Shown in pieces: positions 17,041 through 25,606 of a stretch of DNA of 46,541 nt (its first letter is position 1; each line of letters starts with the position of its first letter). The translations under genes were made by a program, and so were the position numbers. The notes beneath the pieces are model-generated. The model did no database searches. It saw only the letters and a program-made list of their open reading frames with translations, and was not told where the DNA came from. Origin of the DNA: Bacteroidota bacterium (GTDB lineage Bacteria > Bacteroidota > Bacteroidia > Sphingobacteriales > Sphingobacteriaceae); contig JABDHD010000020.1 in NCBI GenBank assembly GCA_013285685.1, forward strand, positions 1-46,541, in the 5' to 3' direction.

Positions 17041-17583
17041 CTACACCTCGACAAATTTAGCTATTAACGGGCTTATGATTTCGATTTTTTCTTTAATTCT
17101 TTCGCTGACAATTATAGCAACCTCATAATTTTCAGGCCTAAAAATATCTTTCCCAACAACTTTACCCTTGTCAATTTTCATCGGAAGGAATGCCTTGTAT
17201 TTGCCAATTAATTCAGCCCGAATCGTATCACCTTCAGCATATTTTTCAAACCTTGACCGGCCTTCATCGATGCAATCAATAGTTTCATAAACGACCATTA
17301 TGAAATATTGATCTTCCTTTATTTTTACAGGGACAAACTGAATTCCTTGCACAAATTCGAGAGCCTTCTTCAAAGTTGAACTTACTATTGCATGCCCCTC
17401 AGTAATTGTATAATCCATTGAATTTCCTTCTTTATATATTTCCACTTTTAAATCGTTCGGAACATCTTTTAGATCTATTTTTCTGCGAGTAGAAAATACC
17501 CAATAGTCTTGATGTGATACTAAATTGCTTAAATACCATCTCTGCGGATATTGAATATTATCCAAAATTTTAAAATATCTCAC
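17041..17583 (-). CDS. Imm11/DUF1629-like protein
   Basis: A 180-residue soluble protein without signal peptide or membrane segment. The C-terminal part resembles the DUF1629 (Imm11) family, in which a central beta-rich region is followed by a conserved 'DIFR...I-V-S-E' ending; here GKDIFRPENYEVAIIVSERIKEKIE and a terminal FVEV. Imm11 members are predicted immunity proteins for polymorphic toxins. No toxin gene is adjacent, so this may be an orphan immunity gene or an atypical partner of the HigA-like protein encoded 56 bp downstream. Family assignment rests on remembered motifs rather than a search. Composition is AT-rich. Confidence 0.6.
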   Translation of the reverse strand: MRYFKILDNIQYPQRWYLSNLVSHQDYWVFSTRRKIDLKDVPNDLKVEIYKEGNSMDYTITEGHAIVSSTLKKALEFVQGIQFVPVKIKEDQYFIMVVYETIDCIDEGRSRFEKYAEGDTIRAELIGKYKAFLPMKIDKGKVVGKDIFRPENYEVAIIVSERIKEKIEIISPLIAKFVEV

Positions 17584-17660
17584 GTTATCTGTAGGTTAAT
17601 TTACAAAAAATCAATTTTTTGCGACAAATTTGGCGATAGAAAGGTAACCTATTTATCGTG

Positions 17661-17691
17661 CAAAAACAAAAAAGCCCCGCAAAGCGAGGCT
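17661..17691 (-). terminator. Rho-independent terminator of dnaA
   Basis: Read on the minus strand, AGCCTCGC (17691-17684) pairs with GCGGGGCT (17680-17673) around TTT with one mismatch, and is followed by a T-rich run (17672-17661). Confidence 0.8.
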
Positions 17692-17716
17692 CCAATATCT
17701 TTATTATAATGACGAC

Positions 17717-19144
17717 CTACGTCATCTTCAATTTCTTCTGTATATCCGCCACATACCCTTTAAACTTCTTATCGGTATCAATCAAATCCTCAACCGTTTG
17801 GCAGGCGTAAATTACAGTAGAATGGTCGCGGCCGCCGAAGAAGTGGCCGATGGATTTTAGTGAGCTTTTGGTATGGGCCTTGGCCAGGTACATGGATATC
17901 TGCCGCGCCTGCACAATCTCGCGTTTACGGGTTTGCGATTTAACCATTTCTATCGGTACCTCAAAATACTCGCAAACCAGGTTTTGGATGTACTCCATCG
18001 AAATTTCCTTGGAAGAATTTTTGACGAAGTTCTTTAGCATTTGCTTGGCCAGCGCCAGGTCGATCTCTTTTCTGTTTAAAGTTGACTGTGCCAGCAGGGA
18101 TACCATTGCACCTTCCAGCTCACGCACATTGTTATCAATGTTGTGCGCAACGTACTCGATCACATCGTTTGATAGCTCGATGCCGTCCTGGTAAGTTTTA
18201 TTTTTTAGGATAGCCATGCGGGTTTCCAGGTCCGGAACCTGCAAATCGGCAGATAATCCCCATTTAAACCTGGAGAGCAGGCGTTCTTCCAACCCGGCCA
18301 AATCTTTTGGAGCCTTATCCGAAGTGATGATGACCTGTTTGCCTGACTGGTGCAGATGATTAAAAATATGGAAAAAGAAATCCTGTGTTTTTTCCTTACC
18401 GGCAAAGTTGTGCACATCATCCATGATCAGCACATCGATGGCCTGGTAAAAATTCACAAAATCGTTGATGTTGTTATGTTTCAGGGCGTCCACAAACTGC
18501 TGGGTAAACTTCTCGCACGATACATAAAGCACCAGCTTATCGGGCAGGGTTTGTTTAATTTCGTTGCCGATGGCCTGCGCCAGGTGGGTTTTACCCAAGC
18601 CCACGCCGCCGTATATCATCAGCGGATTAAATGAAGTACCGCCCGGTTTTGCCGCGACCGCATACCCTGCCGATCGCGCCAAACGGTTGCAATCACCTTC
18701 GACAAAGTTGTTGAAGGTATAATTCCTGTTCAGCTGAGGGTCGACATTAAGCTTCTTTAAACCCGGTATTACAAAGGGGTTCTTGATGTCTTTGTTTATT
18801 GAAATGGGTATCGGCATTGACTGATTTTTTGATTCGGCACCGTTCCCGTTCGAGGGCAAATTGGTCGTGTACGGCTTCGACGAGGATGACTGTTCAACAA
18901 CTATGTTGTACTCCAAACGTCCGTCGTCACCTAATTGTTTTTTTATTGTTTTGCGCAGCAGGCCCACATAGTGTTCCTCCAGCCATTCATAGAAAAATAA
19001 ACTTGGTACTTGGATGGTTAAAACACTTCCTTCCATTCTTAAAGCTTTTATCGGCTCAAACCAGGTCTTAAAACTCTGGGCCGGGATGTTGTCTTTAATG
19101 ATTTGAAGGCAGCTGTTCCAGACATTAGTACAAGTTTTTTCCAT
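17717..19144 (-). CDS. dnaA: Chromosomal replication initiator protein DnaA
   Basis: A 475-residue AAA+ initiator that melts oriC and loads the helicase. Domain I begins CTNVWNSCLQIIKDNI. The Walker A motif GGVGLGKTH is near residues 179-186 and Walker B is VLIMDDVHNF. Sensor and arginine-finger regions are in ERLLSRFKWGL. The C-terminal DnaA-box-binding domain has the signature GGRDHSTVIYA. The ATG at 19144 fits other Bacteroidota DnaA proteins, which begin MEKTC; an ATG two codons earlier is possible, and an in-frame extension to 19222 is unlikely. No cluster of DnaA boxes was seen upstream, so the origin is not evident here. dnaN and gyrB are not adjacent. Confidence 0.97.
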   Translation of the reverse strand: MEKTCTNVWNSCLQIIKDNIPAQSFKTWFEPIKALRMEGSVLTIQVPSLFFYEWLEEHYVGLLRKTIKKQLGDDGRLEYNIVVEQSSSSKPYTTNLPSNGNGAESKNQSMPIPISINKDIKNPFVIPGLKKLNVDPQLNRNYTFNNFVEGDCNRLARSAGYAVAAKPGGTSFNPLMIYGGVGLGKTHLAQAIGNEIKQTLPDKLVLYVSCEKFTQQFVDALKHNNINDFVNFYQAIDVLIMDDVHNFAGKEKTQDFFFHIFNHLHQSGKQVIITSDKAPKDLAGLEERLLSRFKWGLSADLQVPDLETRMAILKNKTYQDGIELSNDVIEYVAHNIDNNVRELEGAMVSLLAQSTLNRKEIDLALAKQMLKNFVKNSSKEISMEYIQNLVCEYFEVPIEMVKSQTRKREIVQARQISMYLAKAHTKSSLKSIGHFFGGRDHSTVIYACQTVEDLIDTDKKFKGYVADIQKKLKMT

Positions 19145-19556
19145 ATACATTTTATTAAAATATTGATTTCCAAGTCCCCAGCTAACAATCTTTTGACCCG
19201 TTTCGGAACCTCGAATATTCAAAAAAAAAGGGGATAAAAAAATAAAATTTTAACTTTTTGCAGAAATAAATTTATGATAAAATAAAGGGAATTATAATAG
19301 TAATTTCATATAAAATATTATATTAAGCCGCCGAAAGGCCTTCTTTATCTGATATTTAACTAATTCGACAATTCGCCGAAATGACAAGTCCGCACACAGC
19401 CGGAAACGGCTTGTTTTAGGGCCTAATGGTTTTTGTATATTATATTAATAGTTAATTTTAAACTCTTACGATACAACTATTTTATGCAAACCGGTCTTGA
19501 AACATACTTGTTTATTGATGGACATCCAATCGCCCCGGGGGTAGCAAAAAAGTGTT
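19145..19556. other. AT-rich intergenic region upstream of dnaA
   Basis: No gene is seen. The first 200 bp are strongly AT-rich. At 19398-19411 AGCCG and CGGCT form a 5-bp stem capped by GAAA, followed by TGTTTT, inside a short GC-rich island. TTATCCACA-type boxes were looked for and not found. Confidence 0.6.
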
Positions 19557-21104
19557 TCAATACTCGCCAAAAACGCGGCGGAGGGTGTCTGAAATTTCGC
19601 CAAGGGTAGCATAGTTTTCGACTGCGCTGAGAATGAACGGCATAAGGTTCCGGCTCCCTTTGGCGGCCGAAAACAGTTCGTTAAGGCAGCTTTCAACAGC
19701 GCTATTATTTCTTTCTTTTTTTAATTGCTGTATCTTTTCTATCTGCTGCAGCCGGATAACGTCGTCAACCCTGAATAGATTGGGATTTGCTGCTTCCGGG
19801 TCGGTGAAGCGGTTTACGCCCACCAAAACACGCTCTCCGCGTTCAATTTCGTTTTGGTACTGGTATGCCGCCTGTGCTATTTCCTGCTGGATAAAATCCT
19901 TTTCTATTGCTTTTACCGATCCTCCCATGGCATCTATCTTATCGATATACAGCTGCGCTGCTTTTTCCATTTCGTCAGTCAATGCCTCAATAAAATAAGA
20001 ACCGGCCAACGGGTCGACGGTGTCGGTTACGCCACTTTCAAAAGCGATGATCTGCTGGGTCCGTAAAGCGATTTTTGCTGCTGCTTCAGTCGGTAACGAA
20101 AGGGCCTCATCATAGCCATTAGTGTGCAGCGATTGCGTGCCGCCTAAAACCGCCGCCAGCGCCTGGTTGCTGACGCGAACGATATTGTTCATCGGTTGCT
20201 GCGCGGTTAAGGTTGAGCCCCCGGTTTGGGTATGGAACCGCAGCTTTTGGGCGCCTGCCTCGGTTGCCCCCAGGCTTTTGGTAATGTGTGCCCACATGCG
20301 CCGGGCCGCCCTGAATTTGGCGATCTCTTCAAAAAAATTATTGTGACAATTGAAGAAAAAGGAAAGCCTTTTTGCAAAAACATTGATGTCGAGCCCTTTG
20401 TCGATTGCCGCCTTCAAATAGGTTTTTCCGTTGGCCAGCGTAAATGCCAGCTCCTGCACCGCCGTTGAGCCGGCTTCGCGTATATGATAGCCGGATATGG
20501 AAATGGTGTTCCATTTGGGCACTTCTTTGCTGCAATATTCAAAAACATCGGTGATCAGCCGCATCGACGCCTCCGGCGGATAGATATAGGTTCCTCGGGC
20601 GGCGTATTCCTTTAAGATATCGTTCTGTACCGTTCCGGAAAGTTGCTCCAAATCGGCCCCCTGTTTTTTTGCGAGAGCAATATACATGGCAAGTAATATT
20701 GGAGCAGTTGCATTAATGGTCATCGAAGTGGTAATGTCCTTCAGGGCAATACCATCAAACAGCAATTCTATATCTTTTAACGAATCAATCGCGACGCCTA
20801 CTTTGCCCACCTCGCCTTCGGCAAGCTCATGATCCGAATCATAGCCTATTTGCGTGGGCAGGTCAAACGCTACAGACAGGCCCATCGTACCCTGGCCTAA
20901 TAAATAATGGTATCGCTTGTTAGATTCTTCGGCAGTTGAAAAACCGGCATACTGTCGCATGGTCCAGGGCTTGCCCCGGTACATATCCTTTTGAATGCCC
21001 CGGGTAAATGGATATTCACCCGGCAGCTCACTCATGCCGGAAGGCTCGGCATAGACCTCTTTTATTTCAATTCCCGAAGTAGTCGTTACCTTTCTCACCG
21101 CCAT
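19557..21104 (-). CDS. Methylmalonyl-CoA mutase catalytic subunit, two-chain type
   Basis: A 515-residue acyl-CoA mutase TIM barrel. Diagnostic blocks: [20 protein letters not shown] at the N-terminus, [58 protein letters not shown] and GGTQSLHTN. The chain stops where the B12-binding domain would begin in one-chain enzymes (about 700 residues), so it is the alpha chain of the alpha/beta type, as in many Bacteroidota and archaea. It needs a separate cobalamin-binding subunit, not seen here. It interconverts methylmalonyl-CoA and succinyl-CoA in propionate metabolism. Specificity for methylmalonyl- over isobutyryl-CoA is inferred from overall similarity. It lies 104 bp downstream of the membrane-anchored protein gene, across a repeat-rich spacer. 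Confidence 0.93.
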   Translation of the reverse strand: MAVRKVTTTSGIEIKEVYAEPSGMSELPGEYPFTRGIQKDMYRGKPWTMRQYAGFSTAEESNKRYHYLLGQGTMGLSVAFDLPTQIGYDSDHELAEGEVGKVGVAIDSLKDIELLFDGIALKDITTSMTINATAPILLAMYIALAKKQGADLEQLSGTVQNDILKEYAARGTYIYPPEASMRLITDVFEYCSKEVPKWNTISISGYHIREAGSTAVQELAFTLANGKTYLKAAIDKGLDINVFAKRLSFFFNCHNNFFEEIAKFRAARRMWAHITKSLGATEAGAQKLRFHTQTGGSTLTAQQPMNNIVRVSNQALAAVLGGTQSLHTNGYDEALSLPTEAAAKIALRTQQIIAFESGVTDTVDPLAGSYFIEALTDEMEKAAQLYIDKIDAMGGSVKAIEKDFIQQEIAQAAYQYQNEIERGERVLVGVNRFTDPEAANPNLFRVDDVIRLQQIEKIQQLKKERNNSAVESCLNELFSAAKGSRNLMPFILSAVENYATLGEISDTLRRVFGEY

Positions 21105-21112
21105 CTTGTTTT

Positions 21113-21208
21113 TGTTGAAATGTTGTAAGGTTGAAATGTTACTATTTTTCTAACCCCTGTCTTTCCTTCTTCCGGACTTTTCCGACTTTCGGAGTTCCGG
21201 ACTGTCTT
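21113..21208. repeat. TTGTAAGGTTGAAATG repeat and TCCGGACTT repeat
   Basis: A 22-bp sequence starting AATGTTGTAAGG (21119-21140) recurs identically at 40130-40151. Next to it, TCCGGACTTTTCCGACTTTC and GTTCCGGACTG resemble the GTCCGGAAG units near 10890-10985. Confidence 0.7.
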
Positions 21209-21739
21209 TTAAAACAGCTCTTCCAGGTCTTTTCTCAACCGGCCCGCCGCAACATCATACGGGTTATCTTCCAACTGACTTAAATAACCCAGGATAGTTT
21301 TACTCAGGTCAAGCCCGGAAGCATCAGCCGGTAACGACTTTACTGCGTTAGCGACTATATTTAAGGTATCGTCTTTTACTAATTTTACTACGCCCCAGGC
21401 CCGGCCGCTCACGTATATCTGCTGCGTAATGTTATGCTGGTATTCTGACCGGATATCTTCAACCACCAGGCTTTGCAGTTCAATCGCGGTAAAAGCCGTT
21501 GCATTCAGCCTGATCAGCATATTTGCCGGGTTAATGCGCTCGATAAACAACACCAGCCGTTCATAGGCCTGCAGCCTCAACGGCATGGTTTGGCTGCTCA
21601 GCGTTTTCCTGAATTCAAGCAGCTGAATTTTTTCGTCCCTGTCCAGGTAGGGTTTTATAAGGTAAAAAGCGATCCAAACAACACCGGCGCCCGCAATTGT
21701 ATACTTTGCTATATCCTGTAAAAACGAGGAAAGGTTCAT
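21209..21739 (-). CDS. Conserved hypothetical protein with one N-terminal membrane segment
   Basis: A 176-residue protein. Residues about 10-30 form one hydrophobic helix (YTIAGAGVVWIAFYLI), followed by a soluble, helix-rich domain with the conserved-looking run LRLQAYERLVLFIERINPAN and a later VEDIRSEYQHNITQQIYVS. It looks like a protein found widely in Bacteroidota (I recall a DUF of this type, but cannot confirm the number). Function unknown. It is divergent from the Fe-S carrier gene and upstream of the mutase gene on the same strand. The open frame, codon usage and good start argue that it is real. Confidence 0.82.
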   Translation of the reverse strand: MNLSSFLQDIAKYTIAGAGVVWIAFYLIKPYLDRDEKIQLLEFRKTLSSQTMPLRLQAYERLVLFIERINPANMLIRLNATAFTAIELQSLVVEDIRSEYQHNITQQIYVSGRAWGVVKLVKDDTLNIVANAVKSLPADASGLDLSKTILGYLSQLEDNPYDVAAGRLRKDLEELF

Positions 21740-21801
21740 AATTTGAATGTTATCTACCGGTCATAAATAAACCGGGTGAGGCAAAAATGTGTATTTTAGC
21801 T

Positions 21802-21809
21802 TATATTTG
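21802..21809 (+). promoter_or_regulatory. -7 promoter element of the Fe-S carrier gene
   Basis: TATATTTG, an exact TAnnTTTG match, 20 bp before the ATG at 21830. It overlaps the GTG of a possible longer frame, which supports the later start. No clear -33 TTTG. Confidence 0.6.
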
Positions 21810-21829
21810 TGAAGTTAATAAAAAATAAG

Positions 21830-22183
21830 ATGAGTATTGCTGTTGAAACTGCGGCCGGTCCTGTTTCCTTTACGGAAGGTGCGGTGAAAGAACTAAAAAA
21901 ACTGAGAGATCAGCAAGAGATCAGCGATGATTTTGGCCTGCGCGTTGGTGTTGAAGGCGGCGGCTGCTCCGGCATGAACTATATACTGGGTTTCGACCAA
22001 AAAAAGGAGGGCGACCAGGAGTTCATCATCAACGATATAAAAGTTTACATGCATAAGGCGCATGGCCTGTACCTGGTTGGCATGCAAATCGATTTCCAGG
22101 ATGGCTTAAATGCCCGCGGCTTTACCTTTAACAATCCTAATGCTGCCAGCACCTGTGGCTGCGGATCGTCTTTCGCCGTTTAA
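21830..22183 (+). CDS. A-type iron-sulfur cluster carrier (IscA/SufA/ErpA family)
   Basis: A 117-residue HesB-fold protein that receives and hands on Fe-S clusters. All three conserved cysteines are present: Cys46 in GGGCSG and Cys109/Cys111 in CGCG near the C-terminus. MSIAVETAAGPVSFTEGAVKEL is a normal N-terminus, whereas a GTG seven codons upstream would overlap the promoter element. IscA, SufA and ErpA cannot be separated by sequence reading alone. The gene is monocistronic, with the thiol oxidoreductase gene converging on it. The methylmalonyl-CoA mutase nearby does not need Fe-S clusters, but the Mo hydroxylase cluster and IspH in this window do. Confidence 0.95.
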   Translation: MSIAVETAAGPVSFTEGAVKELKKLRDQQEISDDFGLRVGVEGGGCSGMNYILGFDQKKEGDQEFIINDIKVYMHKAHGLYLVGMQIDFQDGLNARGFTFNNPNAASTCGCGSSFAV

Positions 22184-22227
22184 AAGGGCTTCAATCAATT
22201 CCTTCTGTTTCCCCCGCGAGCGCTTAT

Positions 22228-22941
22228 CTACTGAAGTGCTTCGTCGATCGTTTTTTTGATCCAGTACGGCGTGCCCGACGTGTACCCCGAAGCATGGAAC
22301 CTTACTTTGCCCTCTTTGTCTAATACCACATTGGTCGGATATAAATTTATCTTAAACTGGTCTGCATAGTATTGCCCGCGGTCGATAATGTGATAGGAAA
22401 AGGGGTTGTTTTTTGTGAAGTCAAATATCTGGTAATCCTGGTCAAGGCATATGGCAACAAAAACCACGTTGGGATTATTGGCATATTCCAAAGCAATTTT
22501 ATTTAGCTCGGGTATTTCCATCCGGCACGGCGGGCAGCCAATGAACCAAAAATTCAGCACAATCACTTTCCCGGCCATTTCCTTTAGTTTTAATTTATTG
22601 CCGTTTATGTCTTTTGTATTAAAAAGTTCAAGCTTTTGGCCGTCGGTGAAAAACTTACTTTCAGCTGGTTTGGGCATACGGCTTGCCATGGCCTCTCTTT
22701 CTTTTTCGTTTACCTGAACGATCAGGAAGGCAGTGCTGTCGCTGCGCGGATCAATCGCGCGTAAGGTATATTTTCCGCTTGACATCAGTTTTTGCCACAC
22801 AGCGTAGGGATAAGTTATCCCGGCAGAATCTTTAACTATGGTATTCTGATCGAGCCGGTGCCTTTTGGTAATTGTTGTTTGCGCGTTTGCGGCAGCAGAA
22901 ACAGCAACGATGATTAATAACAGGAGGAATATTTTTTTCAT
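22228..22941 (-). CDS. TlpA/ResA-like thiol-disulfide oxidoreductase, secreted
   Basis: A 237-residue protein with a signal peptide (MKKIFLLLLIIVAVSAA, cleaved near NAQT), a divergent N-terminal segment of about 90 residues, and a thioredoxin-fold domain with the redox motif WFIGCPPCR (Cys136, Cys139). LNFWFIGCPPCRMEIPELN is typical of the TlpA/ResA branch. Such proteins reduce or oxidise periplasmic protein cysteines, often for cytochrome c maturation, but no cytochrome genes are nearby. It is divergent from the FtsX-type permease gene, separated by 546 bp. Confidence 0.9.
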   Translation of the reverse strand: MKKIFLLLLIIVAVSAAANAQTTITKRHRLDQNTIVKDSAGITYPYAVWQKLMSSGKYTLRAIDPRSDSTAFLIVQVNEKEREAMASRMPKPAESKFFTDGQKLELFNTKDINGNKLKLKEMAGKVIVLNFWFIGCPPCRMEIPELNKIALEYANNPNVVFVAICLDQDYQIFDFTKNNPFSYHIIDRGQYYADQFKINLYPTNVVLDKEGKVRFHASGYTSGTPYWIKKTIDEALQ

Positions 22942-23487
22942 TTCTTCAGGTTCGCTGGTCGGTTTAAATTTAAAACTTTATCCCGGAATGTAAAAACCTG
23001 GTTTGTTTTTTTGATGATATCCCCCTAAAATAATGATTCCTTTTTAATTTACCCCGTCGGCTGTAACAAACCTCAGGGCAAACGCATTAAAAATGTTTTT
23101 TATAAGACTGTACGCCATGACAGGAGGTGACTTTGACGTGTGGAAGGAATTCCTCAATTATACTGAAACATATTGAAAATCAGCTGGTTACTGGCGCGTA
23201 TTTAAAAAATCAAAACCATATAATAATTGATTATCAGGCACTTATAAAAATGTGTCAATTTATTTTTAATGGAACATTCTGATAATCAGCGTGTTTCACA
23301 ATGTTCCGCTTTGTTCCGATGTGTAAAATGGAACGCTTCGGAACGCTTGCAGCGCTACCGGTTCTTGCTCTTTAAATGCCCCTTTTTCTCTAAATTGACC
23401 TCAATAAGCTTAAAATTATTTTAATGCGTCTGCCCTGTAACAAACCTGCAGGTGCATGAGTCTTAACCCCAACTCTTCAGTAAATCC
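22942..23487. other. Long intergenic region with dyad and direct repeats
   Basis: No credible gene in 546 bp between divergent genes. It contains a symmetric GTTCC/GGAAC dyad (23303-23344), a single GGAAC at 23271, and CTGTAACAAACCT repeated directly at 23061-23073 and 23435-23447. A 19-codon frame starting ATG at about 23110 is too short to call. Confidence 0.6.
23303..23344. promoter_or_regulatory. Symmetric GTTCC/GGAAC double dyad (candidate regulator site)
   Basis: GTTCC starts at 23303 and 23313; GGAAC starts at 23330 and 23340. The half-sites are exactly mirrored around 23323.5 with 10-bp (one helical turn) spacing, about 145 bp upstream of the permease start. Confidence 0.55.
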
Positions 23488-24729
23488 ATGGCGGTAAAAA
23501 CCAGCTTAAAAGAAAATATTTCCATTGCGCTGCAGGCTATAGCGGGCAACAGGCTGCGTACATCGCTTACCTCGCTCATCATCGCTATCGGCATCATGGC
23601 CCTTGTGGGGATATTAACCGCAATTGAAGGTATCAAAACCAAGGTAAACGATGCCTTTGCAGGTTTGGGCGCCAACTCTTTCACCATCGATAATTCCAAC
23701 AACGGTCTTAATTTTGGCAACGGCGGTCATCAAAAAGTTTACCCGGCTATCACCTATGAGGAAGCTGAACGATTCCACAAAGAATTTAGCATGCCTGTTG
23801 TTTCTGCTGTGAACTTAAGTGTAACAGGCACGGCGGTGGTAAAATACGGCGACAAAAAGACCAACCCCAATATATCGGTCACCGGCTCTGATGAAAATTA
23901 TGTTACTACCAGTGGCAATAAGCTGGCGTTAGGCCGTAACTTTTCTGCGGCAGAAATTGAACGCGGCGAAAATGTAGTATTAATAGCTGGCGAGATAAAA
24001 AAACGCCTCTTTAAAGACGAAGATCCGATAGACAAATCGATTTTTATAGGAAGCAGCAGGTTCAGGGTGATCGGTGTTTTTGAAACCAAGGGATCGGGCA
24101 TGGGTTTTGGCGGTGATAAATTTTGTCTCATCCCGGTTTTGGAGGCCAAACAGATCGATCCTGATACCAATCGCTCGTTTACCGTCACCGTGATGGTGAA
24201 GAACACAAGCGCACTCGACGCCACCGTCGGCGAGGCCACCTCGCTCTTTAGAAATGTGCGTGATCTTGACGTGAGAAGCGAAGATGATTTCGTAATTGAA
24301 AGAAGCGACACTTTCCAGCAGCAATTATCTGGTAACCTAAATAACATAACCGCCGGCGGTTTGCTCATCAGCATCATCACGCTTATTGGCGCCGCCATCG
24401 GGCTAATGAACATCATGCTGGTATCGGTTACCGAACGGACACGCGAGATTGGTTTGCGCAAGGCTTTAGGCGCTACGCCGGCCATCATCCGAAAACAATT
24501 TTTAATAGAAGCTATCGTGATTTGTTTCCTCGGCGGTATTCTTGGCGTTTTGCTGGGAATGATCGTAGGTAACCTGATAGCTTTAAGCATCAGCGGTTCG
24601 TTTGTGGTACCCTGGCTGTGGCTTGGGATCGCGATCCTGATTTGTACGCTGATCGGCCTCATCTCGGGCTTCTACCCCGCCAGCAAAGCTTCCCGGCTCG
24701 ACCCGGTTGAGGCGTTACGGTATGAATAA
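23488..24729 (+). CDS. ABC transporter permease, FtsX/MacB-like
   Basis: A 413-residue inner-membrane permease. Transmembrane helix 1 is near residues 22-45 (LIIAIGIMALVGILTAI), followed by a large MacB-type periplasmic domain of about 230 residues, then three C-terminal helices within the FtsX domain (TAGGLLISIITLIGAAIGLMN, FLGGILGVLLGMIVG and IAILICTLIGLISGFYPA). The motif TREIGLRKALGA, which couples to the ATPase, is present, and the C-terminus ends RLDPVEALRYE as usual. Such permeases work with an ATPase as mechanotransmission exporters of peptides, lipoproteins or drugs. No ATPase or membrane-fusion gene is adjacent, so the partner is encoded elsewhere. Confidence 0.9.
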   Translation: MAVKTSLKENISIALQAIAGNRLRTSLTSLIIAIGIMALVGILTAIEGIKTKVNDAFAGLGANSFTIDNSNNGLNFGNGGHQKVYPAITYEEAERFHKEFSMPVVSAVNLSVTGTAVVKYGDKKTNPNISVTGSDENYVTTSGNKLALGRNFSAAEIERGENVVLIAGEIKKRLFKDEDPIDKSIFIGSSRFRVIGVFETKGSGMGFGGDKFCLIPVLEAKQIDPDTNRSFTVTVMVKNTSALDATVGEATSLFRNVRDLDVRSEDDFVIERSDTFQQQLSGNLNNITAGGLLISIITLIGAAIGLMNIMLVSVTERTREIGLRKALGATPAIIRKQFLIEAIVICFLGGILGVLLGMIVGNLIALSISGSFVVPWLWLGIAILICTLIGLISGFYPASKASRLDPVEALRYE

Positions 24730-24852
24730 TTTCGGATTTCGGATTTTCGATTTCGGATTTAAGAATCTGTAATTCGAATTGCTGAATGGTGCTTTCTGAA
24801 AAGAAATGTACCCGGATACAAAATCCGAAATCGAAAATCCGAAATCCGAAAT
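24729..24852. repeat. 32-bp perfect inverted repeat between convergent genes
   Basis: The left arm (24729-24760, ATTTCGGATTTCGGATTTTC...) and right arm (24821-24852) are exact reverse complements separated by 60 bp. The left arm begins on the last base of the permease stop codon. A 25-bp copy occurs at 32515-32539. Confidence 0.93.
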
Positions 24853-24862
24853 CGTTCGAAAT

Positions 24863-25606
24863 TTAGCGTAGCATAATATTCCTCAGCGGATAATCCACCA
24901 TCACTTTCTCCAAATATGGCATCCTCAGTGCATCCTTAAATGCTTCGGCGTGCCTTAAATGGTGCATATCGCTTGAAATGAAATCAACTAACTGATTGTC
25001 TATAAGATTTTCGGCCATTTTTTTGGTGTCCTTTCCATAATAGCCGGTAAGCGATATCGTGTTGATCTGTAAAAGGGTGCCCCAGTCGCGAAGCGTCCTT
25101 AACTGGTCAATATCCAGGTAAGGGTATCTTTCGGGGTGTGCCAGAATAGGCTTATAGCCCATATCGATTAATTTTTGTATCACAGGAACCACATTAGGTG
25201 GCTGGCTGATAAACGAAAACTCGAACAACACATAGTTGTCGCCCATGATCATCAGCTCGTTCCGCTTTACCCTGTCTTCAAATGTCTCGTCAAAATAATG
25301 CTCGGCGGCGGCTTCTATGTCAATCTCTATTTTTTCTTTTTCAAGCTCCTCCTTAAGTATGGCAAGGGCGTTGTTGATCGTCTCGGGCGTATTCCGGTAA
25401 TAGTCGGCCATGATGTGCGGCGTGGCAATTATTTTTTTTATGCCAAGCGACATCATTTTTTTGATGAGTGCAATCGACTCCTGGGGGTTTTTGGCTCCGT
25501 CGTCAATTCCGGGCAGGACATGCGAATGCATATCCACCATTACCGCGCTATAATCAAAAGTGATATGTTCTTTTCTTTGCTCTTTCTTTTTAAAAATCCC
25601 AAACAT
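24863..25606 (-). CDS. CpsB/YwqE-type tyrosine-protein phosphatase (PHP fold)
   Basis: A 247-residue metal-dependent phosphatase of the PHP superfamily. Motifs: DMHSHVLPGIDDG (residues about 31-43), ATPH, AAEHYFD, then LAHPERY and FISSDMHH, which together supply the metal ligands. Known role of the family: dephosphorylates bacterial tyrosine kinases that control capsule and exopolysaccharide export. It lies 180 bp downstream of the galE operon on the same strand; the association with nucleotide-sugar genes fits polysaccharide control. No tyrosine kinase gene is in the window. Start ATG at 25606. Confidence 0.9.
   Translation of the reverse strand: MFGIFKKKEQRKEHITFDYSAVMVDMHSHVLPGIDDGAKNPQESIALIKKMMSLGIKKIIATPHIMADYYRNTPETINNALAILKEELEKEKIEIDIEAAAEHYFDETFEDRVKRNELMIMGDNYVLFEFSFISQPPNVVPVIQKLIDMGYKPILAHPERYPYLDIDQLRTLRDWGTLLQINTISLTGYYGKDTKKMAENLIDNQLVDFISSDMHHLRHAEAFKDALRMPYLEKVMVDYPLRNIMLR

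Noticed and set aside
19145..19556. Possible oriC upstream of dnaA
   Set aside because: AT-rich, but I saw no cluster of TTATCCACA-type boxes and no dnaN next door. In this phylum dnaA is often away from the origin.
23110..23180. Short frame with GGAGG-like sequence in the long intergenic region
   Set aside because: About 19 codons, no similarity, and Shine-Dalgarno signals are not used by this phylum.
23339..23356. Sigma-54-like GG-N10-GC spacing near the GGAAC dyad
   Set aside because: Only the invariant dinucleotides match; the rest departs strongly from TGGCACG-N4-TTGC.
23898..24662. 254-codon open frame antisense to the permease gene
   Set aside because: Fully inside the FtsX-type gene. 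Its Ser/Thr/Pro/Ile-rich product is typical of antisense shadows.
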